A stretch of DNA of 64,000 bases from an uncultured Bacteroidota bacterium (lineage in GTDB: Bacteria; Bacteroidota; Bacteroidia; AKYH767-A; OLB10). Below are positions 51,695 to 60,700 of the stretch, one piece after another. Where the stretch lies: assembly GCA_900696575.1 (NCBI GenBank), contig CAADHD010000015.1, positions 1-64,000 of the forward strand, given 5' to 3'. The translations under genes and the position numbers were made by a program. The notes below the pieces were generated by a model that was not told where the DNA came from, did not search any database, and saw only the letters and a list, made by a program, of their open reading frames with translations. Position 1 is the stretch's first letter. Each line of letters opens with the position of its first letter.

Positions 51695-52348
51695 ATGAAA
51701 AATTTCTCAACCTTATTATTGTGCCTGATGGCGGTAAGTACGGCTATGGGGCAAAGCGCACTAACGGCTGAATTTGTAAATAAAAAGGCAAAGCTGAGCT
51801 GGCTGGCGGCTGATGAATCGAATTTGAATTATTATGCTGTTGAGCGTTCTTCGAACGGGCGGAAGTTTGAAACCATAGCCATGATAAAGCCTAACGGTCG
51901 GGATAGCTACTTGTGGTACGATAAGGATGGATATACGGGGATGGTTTATTATCGTGTGAAAACTGTTAATCATGACCGGACGTTTGAAATAACGGGAGCG
52001 GTAATTGCCTTTCAGATAAAGGAGGGGCAGAAGGAAATTTCGATTTATCCTGATTTGAAGAATCCGGTATCGGTTTATGCCGATGCATCATTGCTGGGGG
52101 ATAATGAGGTTTCGATTGAGATAACCGATACGGAAGGCTTTGTAATGACTAACTGCCGCCCGGCCGAATTAGCTCAAACGGCTTGCCCTGTTATGATGGG
52201 CTCTGCGTTGCAGAAAGTAAACTGCACGATAAGCGCTGTATTGCCCGGTAAAATGATACGTACACGGTTGAATATTTATGATGCTTCGCTTAATTTCAGC
52301 GATGCTTCGGAAGATGGGAAGACGAATCAGGCGTTGCTGATTAAATAG
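51695..52348 (+). CDS. Exported protein with fibronectin-like domain
   Basis: The 217-residue protein has a signal peptide (MKNFSTLLLCLMAVSTAMGQ) and an FN3/Ig-like domain of the kind common in T9SS substrates (AKLSWLAADESNLNYYAVERSSNGRKFETIA, SYLWYDKDGYTGMVYYRVKTVNHDRTFEI). The following EISIYPDLKNPVSVYADASLLGDNEVSIEITDTEGFVM looks like a decayed T9SS type A domain (SIYP...V.I.D..G) but continues for about 50 more residues instead of ending. Sorting is therefore uncertain. The gene stands alone among repeats. Confidence 0.72.
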   Translation: MKNFSTLLLCLMAVSTAMGQSALTAEFVNKKAKLSWLAADESNLNYYAVERSSNGRKFETIAMIKPNGRDSYLWYDKDGYTGMVYYRVKTVNHDRTFEITGAVIAFQIKEGQKEISIYPDLKNPVSVYADASLLGDNEVSIEITDTEGFVMTNCRPAELAQTACPVMMGSALQKVNCTISAVLPGKMIRTRLNIYDASLNFSDASEDGKTNQALLIK

Positions 52349-52415
52349 AAGGGCTAATCAACGAATACGAATCCACCTGAGGCGGACTGGTCTGTACGAA
52401 TTTACGAATGAAAGA

Positions 52416-52441
52416 CCGGATGGTGAAAAAACACCAACCGG
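52416..52441. repeat. REP-like hairpin, copy 3
   Basis: CCGGATGGTG (52416-52425) pairs with CACCAACCGG (52432-52441) except for one A/A mismatch, around AAAAAA, followed by AGGC. It lies between the FN3-like gene and the beta-CASP gene, preceded by CGAATACGAATCCACCTGAGGCGG-type text. Confidence 0.72.
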
Positions 52442-52451
52442 AGGCAAAATT

Positions 52452-52483
52452 AAAGGGACACGCGTTGCAAATGCGCGCCAGTG
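52452..52483. repeat. Dispersed repeat, copy A (upstream of metallo-hydrolase gene)
   Basis: The sequence AAAGGG...GTTGCAAATGCGCGCCAGTG at 52452-52483 recurs at 53949-53979 with few changes. The shared core is TTGCAAATGCGCG(C/A)CAGTG. Confidence 0.7.
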
Positions 52484-52509
52484 AGGCTCTTACGCGAGAG
52501 TAAAAAAGT

Positions 52510-52517
52510 TACTTTTG
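52510..52517 (+). promoter_or_regulatory. -7 promoter element of the metallo-hydrolase gene
   Basis: TACTTTTG matches TAnnTTTG and lies 7 bases before the ATG at 52525. No -33 TTG at normal distance was found. Confidence 0.55.
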
Positions 52518-52524
52518 GCAACGG

Positions 52525-53931
52525 ATGGAAGTTTCGTTTCATGGTGCAGCACGCACAGTAACCGGCAGCAGGCATTTGGTTACTACGGCAACAGGTTATA
52601 AATTCTTGCTCGATTGCGGATTGTTTCAGAATGCAGGCTCAGATAATGAAACACTGAACCGCCACTTTGGCTTCAACCCAACGGAAATCCATGCCGTTAT
52701 ACTAACCCATGCCCATGCCGACCATGCCGGCAATCTGCCTTATCTAGTAAAACAAGGTTTCAGCGGTACTATTTTTACTACACAGGCTACCATAGATTTA
52801 TGCTCGGTAATGCTGCCCGACAGCGCACACATACAGATGCATGACCTTGATTACATCAACAAGAAAAGAAAAAGGAAAGGACTTGCGTCTTATCAGCCGC
52901 TTTATACGGTGGCTGATGTGGATAAAACATTACAGATGATGCAGGCAGTTAATTTTGATGAACCGTTTACTCTAAGTGAAGATGCTGATGCTATGCTTTA
53001 TCCTAACGGACACATATTGGGCAGCGCTGCCGTAATGCTGCATTTGAAAAATGAAAAACAGAAAGAAACGCGGTTGTTTTTTACGGGAGATATAGGCCGT
53101 TACGGAGATATGATACTAACAGACCCGGAGCCGTTTCCGCAGGCGGATTACATCATCTGCGAAAGCACTTATGGCAATAAACTGCATGATGATTTTACGA
53201 ATGCCGGCATAAAACTGCGTGAAATCATATTGCATACCTGCCTTGAGAAAAAAGGAAAACTTCTGATACCGGCTTTCAGCCTCGGACGAACGCAGGAAAT
53301 AGTTTATCAGATAGACAGGATGATAAACACAGGACAGTTGCCGGCCATGAAGGTGTTTGTTGACAGCCCGCTGTCTACCAGCGCTACCGGCATTATGCGT
53401 AAACATGCAGACCAATTCAATCAATCCATTCAAGAATACATGAAAGCTGACCCAGACCCGTTTGGCTTTCCGATGCTTCAATACATACGCGATGTGGAGG
53501 TTTCAAAAAAACTGAATGAATTAAATGAGCCATGTATCATTATTGCTCCATCAGGAATGATGGAAGCCGGGCGGATAAAACATCATTTGAAAAACAATCT
53601 GGGCAATCCGAAGAACAGTGTTTTGATTGTAGGATTTACGCCACCCGATACTCTAGGCGGAAAACTTACTGCAGGAGAGAAAAAGGTGAGGATTTTCGGG
53701 GAGGAGTATGAGGTGAAGGCTGAGGTACATGTATTAAATTCGTTTAGCGCTCATGCCGATTATTCTGAAATGCTGAAATATCTGAAATGTCAGGATTTTG
53801 AAAAAGTGAAAGAGATGTTTTTGGTTCATGGCGAATATGATGTTCAGGCAGCCTGGAAAGAAAAACTAACGGAATTCGGGTTCAGGAAGGTGAGCATTCC
53901 TGTGATGCATGAGGCTTTTAGTATTGATTGA
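52525..53931 (+). CDS. MBL-fold beta-CASP metallo-hydrolase (RNA exonuclease-like)
   Basis: The 468-residue protein has the metallo-beta-lactamase zinc motif HAHADH (His62, His64, Asp66, His67) in VILTHAHADHAGNLPYL, LYPNGHILGSAAVML, FTGDIGRYGD and ICESTYGNKLHDD, then a beta-CASP insert (GKLLIPAFSLGRTQEIVYQID, VDSPLSTSATGIM, IIIAPSGMMEAGRIKHHLKN) and the final C-terminal Zn motif NSFSAHADYSEMLKYL...FLVHGE. This is the CPSF73-like bacterial RNase/exonuclease class (COG1236-type), acting on RNA in the cytoplasm. Single gene, flanked on both sides by copies of one repeat. Confidence 0.93.
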   Translation: MEVSFHGAARTVTGSRHLVTTATGYKFLLDCGLFQNAGSDNETLNRHFGFNPTEIHAVILTHAHADHAGNLPYLVKQGFSGTIFTTQATIDLCSVMLPDSAHIQMHDLDYINKKRKRKGLASYQPLYTVADVDKTLQMMQAVNFDEPFTLSEDADAMLYPNGHILGSAAVMLHLKNEKQKETRLFFTGDIGRYGDMILTDPEPFPQADYIICESTYGNKLHDDFTNAGIKLREIILHTCLEKKGKLLIPAFSLGRTQEIVYQIDRMINTGQLPAMKVFVDSPLSTSATGIMRKHADQFNQSIQEYMKADPDPFGFPMLQYIRDVEVSKKLNELNEPCIIIAPSGMMEAGRIKHHLKNNLGNPKNSVLIVGFTPPDTLGGKLTAGEKKVRIFGEEYEVKAEVHVLNSFSAHADYSEMLKYLKCQDFEKVKEMFLVHGEYDVQAAWKEKLTEFGFRKVSIPVMHEAFSID

Positions 53932-53948
53932 AATTTAATAATATGATG

Positions 53949-53979
53949 AAAGGGTACATGTTGCAAATGCGCGACAGTG
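53949..53979. repeat. Dispersed repeat, copy B (downstream of metallo-hydrolase gene)
   Basis: AAAGGGTACATGTTGCAAATGCGCGACAGTG matches copy A (52452-52483) through the core. It starts 18 bases after the gene stop, in the same orientation as copy A. Confidence 0.7.
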
Positions 53980-54045
53980 TGAGAAAAAAATTAGTAGCCG
54001 GTGCAACTTTTAAAAGACTCTGGTTGTCGCATGCACAGTAAAAAA

Positions 54046-54080
54046 TTGTTTCTCCTTTTAAAATGTGATCAGTATCTTTG
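54046..54080 (+). promoter_or_regulatory. Promoter of the tandem giant T9SS genes
   Basis: TATCTTTG at 54073-54080 matches TAnnTTTG; TTG at 54046-54048 lies 24 bases upstream, somewhat far. The in-frame TTG start at 54078 falls inside the box, so translation begins at ATG 54108. Confidence 0.6.
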
Positions 54081-54107
54081 AAAACTCATCAACCCATTCA
54101 ACCCGGC

Positions 54108-57100
54108 ATGAAAAAACACTTACTTTTCTTTTTGCTGTTAACAGTCATTACTTCATTCACGGCTCAATCGCAAAATTGTTTCTGGCATGAGAATTTTGAT
54201 GCTCCGTCATTGCGCGACAGTTGTACAACGGTATTTAATGGTACTCATGGCTTTGGGCAGAATTCACGTTTGTTCACCACGTCAGCCTTTTCGGACACAG
54301 CTTATATTGATGTGGGTGATACGATTGAACTGCGCACAGATTGTTTTGATTTAACTGGAATGACTTTTGCGATTTTATCTTTTGACCACATCTGTAAAGT
54401 TGATTTTTTCGATGTGGCTACCATACAGGTTTCGACCGACTGTGGCGCTAACTGGATTCAACTTACAGGCACGCATTATCTGACGGATATTTACAATCCT
54501 CCCGGAGCACCATTCAGTCAACAAGGTAATCAGTTTTCGGCTGCATCTTATCCAAATTGGGTACCCGCAAATCCTTTAGCTGTTCCGGTGCAATCATGGT
54601 GGAAACGCGAGTATTTTGACCTTTCACCCTTCGGAAATAACAGCCAGGTGATGGTGCGTTGGATAATGTGGGACAGCAACGTACCCGGAGGTAACGGTAA
54701 TAGCGGATGGGCTATTGATGACATTTGTATAGTGGCAGCTCCCTGCGAACTTACCCCGCCAACGTTAACGCAGCTAAGCCCGTTATATCAGAACACTGTT
54801 TACAGCCTTGGACCTTACACGATGAATGTTTCTGCTACAGACCAGTCAGGAATTGACAATGTAACGATGTTCTATTCGGTAAATGGCGGTCCTTACTTAC
54901 CGGTACTGATGACAAGCGGAGGCGGAAATAACTACTCAGGTGTAATTCCTGCAGTGAATGATGGCGATACGGTATGTTATTATTTTGTTGCTACGGATGC
55001 ATCTGCCTGTTTAAATCAAACAACTTATCCGGCATCGGGATGCATCCAGTTTATTGCTTCGCAGGGAATAACCTTGCCGTATTGCGATGGATTTGATGTA
55101 CCACCGCCACTGTGGAGCGACTCGACCACCAGTGGAACGGTATGGCAGAACGGTGTTCCGACTAACGGTGTACTTACAGGAGCATTATCTGCGCCTGACG
55201 TTTGGGCAGTTGGATTAACAGGAGATTATACCAACAATGCGAATGCACTGTTGTACTCGCCTGTATTCGGTACACCTCCGGTGGGAACCAAACTCAGTTT
55301 TTACATCAAGTATCAAACAGAAACTTCGTTTGACGGAACGCGCTTAGAGTATTCAACCGATGGAGGAATTACCTGGGCGCTTTTAGGTGATTTGGCAAAC
55401 TCATGCGCTTGCCAGGCTAACTGGTACACCAACAATATATTTTCGAGCAATCAACCGGCATGGGCCGGAACACAAAATAACTGGACCAAAGCTGAATATA
55501 CATTCACAAGTACCTTTCCGTTCGGTGCCAACATTCAGTTCAGGTTTGTGTTTACTTCAGACGGTTCGGTAGTGTTTGACGGTGCAGCCATTGATAATTT
55601 CTGCCTTGAAGCACCCCAGCCCTTTGATGCAGGCGTGCCGCTTATCAATCAGCCGTCAGGATTTGCAGCCGCAGGCAGTTGCCAGCCGGTAGAAGTTACT
55701 GTTCAGAATTTCGGATTAAACCCGATCACTACGCTTGATATTTACTACTCAACAACTCAGAGCGGAAATACGGTTGTTTCAGGCCCATTTTCATGGACAG
55801 GTATTCTTGCACCGGGCGCAACCGCTCAGGTAACTTTACCATGTGTAACCTTTCTTTCAGGTGCATTTGCTTTTTGCTCATGGACTGTTTTGCCTAATGA
55901 CGGCAATGCATTGAACGATACTTCATGCGTTTTGCTGACCGGTGTAACCGTAATTCCGGTTTCTTATTCGCAAACGTATTGCGACAATTTTGAAGGTGTA
56001 AATCCGGGGTGGGTTAATGTGTTGCTGCCCGGAGGAAATGCAGGAACCAACTGGCAGTCAGGCACACCCAATTCTGGAACTTTAAACGGAGCCAATTCAG
56101 GAGTAAATGCTTGGGCAGTTAACCTTACCTCGGCTTATACCAATAATGCCAATGTCGCATTGGTATCGCCCATCTTTGATTTTACGAATGCGGTAGATGC
56201 AAAGATGTCGTTTTGGTACAGGCATAATACAGAGCAGGGTTTTGACGGAGTACGGGTAGAGTATTCATTGAATGGAACCACATGGACACAAATAGGCGGA
56301 GCCAACCCTCCCGCACAGTTTTATTCGAACTGGTATAACGGCAACATAAGCTGTGCCGGAACGTGGGCGTTTATGGGCAACAGCCAGGGATGGAAGTTTG
56401 CAGAGATGAAAAACCTTGGCATTTTTCCGGGAGTCAATAATGCGCCAGCTATTCAGTTCAGATTTGTCTTTTGTTCTGACGGTTCAGTTACAAGTGATGG
56501 ATTTTTGTTAGATGATTTCTGCCTTGAAGTACCGGTACCGGTTACGGCTGCTCCGGTTACCATAAAAGACAATACTACGTTCCCGCTGATATTCGAAGGG
56601 CAAAACATTCAGTTCAGTTCGCATTTGAAAAATAAAGGCACCACTCCCCTATCAACGCTTGATGCGCAATTGTGGATAGATGGAAATCTGATTGTTACGG
56701 ATCTGAAAAATTATTCTCCGCCAATGCCATTGAACGACTCGGCTTTGCACACTTTCAGTGTTACATGGTCTGCAACTGCCGGCACACATACTGTATGCGT
56801 TGTAACCGCCAATCCAAACGGAACGGCTGATTTGAATCCGAATGATGATACGTTGTGTTATCAGCTTCAGGTTATTGCCAGCATAAATGCGGTGAATAAT
56901 AACATCTGCACCGATTTTGAAAATGCACCTGAGTTTGTTTCGTACAATGCACTTAGTTACAACAATAACACTTCATGGCAATGGGGCACACCGGCACAAA
57001 CCGTATTGAATGCAGCCAACAGCGGCACCAAAGCTTGGATGACAGGCTTAAGTACCGATTACGGCAACCGTGATTCATCAGGCTTATTCACCAGCCTGTT

Positions 57101-57734
57101 TACCATTGATCCGGCACATGATTACAAACTCAGTTTCTATCACAAATTCAACACAGAAGTTTTTGCTGATGGCGGAGCTGTTGATTACTCAACCGATTTC
57201 GGAGTTACCTGGCAGCAGCTTGGCATTTACAATCCGGCTACGTGGTATAACTATCCGTTTGTAAATTCATTAGGCGGCATTCCTCCTCAGCCCGGATTTA
57301 CCGGCAACCTTGGCAATTATGTTCAGGCATCATGGCAACAGAATTTCGGAACGAATAATGTGCTTTTCCGATTCCGTTTTATGAGCGACCAAACCGTAAC
57401 AAACGAAGGCTGGGTAATTGATGATGTATGTTTTCAGGATATGGGGCCGACTTCAGTCAGTGAACAGCAGCAGCACACATCCATTTTCTCAATATTCCCC
57501 AATCCGGCAACAGAAACTATTTATATCAGGACAGATGAAGCCGGAAGCGAAAACCACTCATTCATTTTTACCGATGTAACCGGCAGGATAGTAAAATCTA
57601 TACCGCTTAAAAAAACTGTTTCAAAAGGGCTTATCATTCCGGTGAATGTATCAGATTTGCAGGCAGGAATTTATTTCATCTCCCTTAACGGAAACCATTC
57701 ATTGAATTCACACAAAATAATAATCACCCGATAA
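54108..57734 (+). CDS. Giant modular surface protein, T9SS type A; four jelly-roll modules
   Basis: The 1208-residue protein has a signal peptide (MKKHLLFFLLLTVITSFTAQSQ). Modules follow: jelly-roll 1 (about 25-215, MAM-like, ends GNSGWAIDDICIV), an Ig-like domain (to about 320), jelly-roll 2 (CDGFDVPPPLW, ends AIDNFCLEAPQP), a CARDB-like domain (VTVQNFGLNPITTLDIYYS, APGATAQVTLPC), jelly-roll 3 (CDNFEGVNPGW, ends LDDFCLEVPVP), a second CARDB-like domain, jelly-roll 4 (CTDFENAPEF, ends VIDDVCFQD), and a T9SS type A domain (IFPNPATETIYI, FTDVTGRIV, LQAGIYFISLNG). It is probably a surface adhesin or glycan-binding protein. A close paralogue follows after 30 nt. Confidence 0.88.
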   Translation: MKKHLLFFLLLTVITSFTAQSQNCFWHENFDAPSLRDSCTTVFNGTHGFGQNSRLFTTSAFSDTAYIDVGDTIELRTDCFDLTGMTFAILSFDHICKVDFFDVATIQVSTDCGANWIQLTGTHYLTDIYNPPGAPFSQQGNQFSAASYPNWVPANPLAVPVQSWWKREYFDLSPFGNNSQVMVRWIMWDSNVPGGNGNSGWAIDDICIVAAPCELTPPTLTQLSPLYQNTVYSLGPYTMNVSATDQSGIDNVTMFYSVNGGPYLPVLMTSGGGNNYSGVIPAVNDGDTVCYYFVATDASACLNQTTYPASGCIQFIASQGITLPYCDGFDVPPPLWSDSTTSGTVWQNGVPTNGVLTGALSAPDVWAVGLTGDYTNNANALLYSPVFGTPPVGTKLSFYIKYQTETSFDGTRLEYSTDGGITWALLGDLANSCACQANWYTNNIFSSNQPAWAGTQNNWTKAEYTFTSTFPFGANIQFRFVFTSDGSVVFDGAAIDNFCLEAPQPFDAGVPLINQPSGFAAAGSCQPVEVTVQNFGLNPITTLDIYYSTTQSGNTVVSGPFSWTGILAPGATAQVTLPCVTFLSGAFAFCSWTVLPNDGNALNDTSCVLLTGVTVIPVSYSQTYCDNFEGVNPGWVNVLLPGGNAGTNWQSGTPNSGTLNGANSGVNAWAVNLTSAYTNNANVALVSPIFDFTNAVDAKMSFWYRHNTEQGFDGVRVEYSLNGTTWTQIGGANPPAQFYSNWYNGNISCAGTWAFMGNSQGWKFAEMKNLGIFPGVNNAPAIQFRFVFCSDGSVTSDGFLLDDFCLEVPVPVTAAPVTIKDNTTFPLIFEGQNIQFSSHLKNKGTTPLSTLDAQLWIDGNLIVTDLKNYSPPMPLNDSALHTFSVTWSATAGTHTVCVVTANPNGTADLNPNDDTLCYQLQVIASINAVNNNICTDFENAPEFVSYNALSYNNNTSWQWGTPAQTVLNAANSGTKAWMTGLSTDYGNRDSSGLFTSLFTIDPAHDYKLSFYHKFNTEVFADGGAVDYSTDFGVTWQQLGIYNPATWYNYPFVNSLGGIPPQPGFTGNLGNYVQASWQQNFGTNNVLFRFRFMSDQTVTNEGWVIDDVCFQDMGPTSVSEQQQHTSIFSIFPNPATETIYIRTDEAGSENHSFIFTDVTGRIVKSIPLKKTVSKGLIIPVNVSDLQAGIYFISLNGNHSLNSHKIIITR

Positions 57735-57764
57735 ATCACCGCCAACTCCAAAAATCAATTTAAC

Positions 57765-60700
57765 ATGCTAAAAAAATTAGTTGCTCTTATTGCATTTACT
57801 GTAATCACTGTTTCGGCCAACGCACAAAACTGCACATGGCATGAAAACTTTGATGACCCATCGCTTCGCGACAGTTGTACTACCGTTTTCAACGGAACGC
57901 ATGGCTTTGCACAGAACAGCCGGCTGTTTGCCAGTGCACTTTACTCTGATACGGCTTACATTGATGTAGGCGATACGATTGATTTGCGTACAGATTGTAT
58001 AGATCTAACCGGAATGACCTATGCGATTCTCTCATTCAATCACATCTGCAAAATTGATTTTTTTGATGTAGCCATTGTGGAAGTATCTATTGACTGCGGG
58101 CAGAACTGGTTTCAGCTTACCAGCGAGTATATTACGGATCAGGTAAATCCGCCCGGAGCTCCTTTTTCTGCACAGGGCTATCAGTTTTCAGCAGCATCCT
58201 ATCCAATTTGGGCTCCCGGTAATCCTAATGCCGTTCCGCTGAACGGATGGTGGAAAACAGAGTATTTTGATATTTCGCCATGGTCGGGTTTTCCTGATGT
58301 TCAGATCAGGTTTATAATGTGGGACAGCAACATACCCGGTGGCAATGGCAACAGCGGCTGGGCAATAGATGATATTTGTATTGTTGCAGCGCCCTGCGAG
58401 CTTACCCCGCCAACACTATCATTTCTTCCACCGCTTTTCATCAATACGGTTTATAACCTCGGGCCTTACAATGTTACCGTTGCAACAACAGATAATTCGG
58501 GCATAAACAGTGTTACGCTGTATTATTCCGTCAATGGTTCTCCTTATACGGCTGTTGTGATGAACAACACACAGGATTCTATTTATGTAGGTCAGATTCC
58601 GGCTGTGAATGACGGAGACACAGTTTGCTACTATGTGGTTTCCGAAGACGGCTCGGCCTGTCTTAATCAAACCACGAACCCTTCATCAGGTTGTATACAG
58701 TTTGTTGCCTCGCAGGGAATATCTTTTCCTTTCTGCGATAATTTTGATGTGCCGCCTCCGCTTTTTTCTGATTCTACAGCTCTTGGAGCCACTCCATGGC
58801 AGTTAGGAGTTCCGACTAACGGTGGATATACTGCCCAATCACCTCCAAATGTATGGGCCGTTGGTTTAAATACGATTTATGGCAATAATGCCAATTCATT
58901 TCTCTACTCACCGGTATTTGGCACCATACCCATTGGCACAAAACTAAGTTTCTGGCTGAATTACAATACGGAAACCAGTTGGGACGGAACACGGCTTGAG
59001 TATTCTACCGATGGAGGAACAACCTGGGCACTGCTTGGCGACTTAGCCAATACCTGCGGCTGCCAGGTTAACTGGTACACCAATACCATCATCTCAAGCG
59101 GTAATCTGCCGGCATGGGCCGGCAACAGCAATGGCTGGAAAAAAGCTGAATACACCTTTCCTCCATCCTTCCCTTACGGACCTATCATTCAGTTCAGGTT
59201 TATTTTTACTTCGGATCCTTCCGTGGTGGTTAGTCATTTTGCCATTGATAATTTCTGCATTGAAACACCGCAGCCGTTAGATGCCGGTATCCCCAATATT
59301 GTAGGGCCGGTTGGTTTTGCCCCTGCAGGCAGTTGCCAGGATGTAACTGTAAATGTTCAGAATTACGGTTTAAATCCCATCAGTAACTTCGATATTTTTT
59401 ACTCACTCAATATCAATGGAACAGTAACCACCTTTGGCCCATTTCCTTTCACGGGAACATTAACTCCCGGCCAGGTGCAACAGGTAACATTGCCTTGTGC
59501 TACGTTCCCTGCCGGGCAGTTTACTCTCTGTTCTTGGACTTCCCTCCCCGGTGACGGCAATGCGTTGAATGATACATCCTGTACTGCATTGGTGGGTATT
59601 CCTGTAATCACACTTGGCACTTCAAGTTATTGCGATGATTTTGAAAGCGGCAATCAGGGATGGAGCGCAGTACTGAATACCGGTGGAAATGCAGGTACTA
59701 TCTGGCAGTTAGGAACGCCTGCTTTCGGACCAACTACCGGTGCGCATAGCGGTTTAAATGCATGGGATATCAATCTTAACAGCGCTTATACCAACAGTGC
59801 AAATACCTCACTTTATACACCTATTTTCGATTTCAGCAGTATTACGCTTGCAGGAATTTCGTTCTGGATAAATTACAGCACAGAAACCGGATGGGATGGT
59901 GTTAGGGTTGAATATAGCTTAAACGGCAGTACCTGGACACAGATTGGAATTAATGGCGCAAATCCGAATCCGCCTTATGTAAACTGGTACACCGGAAATA
60001 TGAACTGCAGTAATACATGGGGGTGGGCAGGAATAGGTACCGGTTGGATTAAAGTTGAAATGAAAAACCTTGCCTTGCTCGGAATTCCCGGCCAGAGTTA
60101 TGTTCAGTTTCGTTTTATTTTCTGCTCTGATGCTTCTGTAATCGGAGACGGCTTTTCATTAGATGATTTCTGTATTGACGTTCCTCAGCCGTTTGATGCA
60201 GGAGTATCTGCAATTTCTGCTCCTGCCGCTTTTGCACCTGCCGGAAGCTGTCAGCCTGTTACTGTTACACTTGAAAATTTCGGATTAAACCCTCTTACCT
60301 CATTTGATGTTTATTACCGTGTAACCGATAATCAGGGAAATACCACTGTTTACGGACCTTATCCATGGACAGGTAACCTTGCACCGGGAACGACAACACA
60401 ATTTACCATGCCTTGTTTCAACTTCCCTTCCGGTGGTTTTACATTGTGTTCATGGACAGATCTGGTTAATGATGGCAATGCGCTTAACGACACAACCTGC
60501 AAACCATTGGCCGGTATGCCTACTATTACGTTATCATACACTCAACCTTATTGCGACAACTTCGAAGGGCCGAATATCGGTTGGGCATCGCAGGTAAATG
60601 TGGGTGGCAGCCCGGGTACGAACTGGCAGTTAGGTACTCCGGCATTTGGCGCTACCACAGGTGCTCACAGTGGTGTTAATGCATGGGATATTAACCTTAA

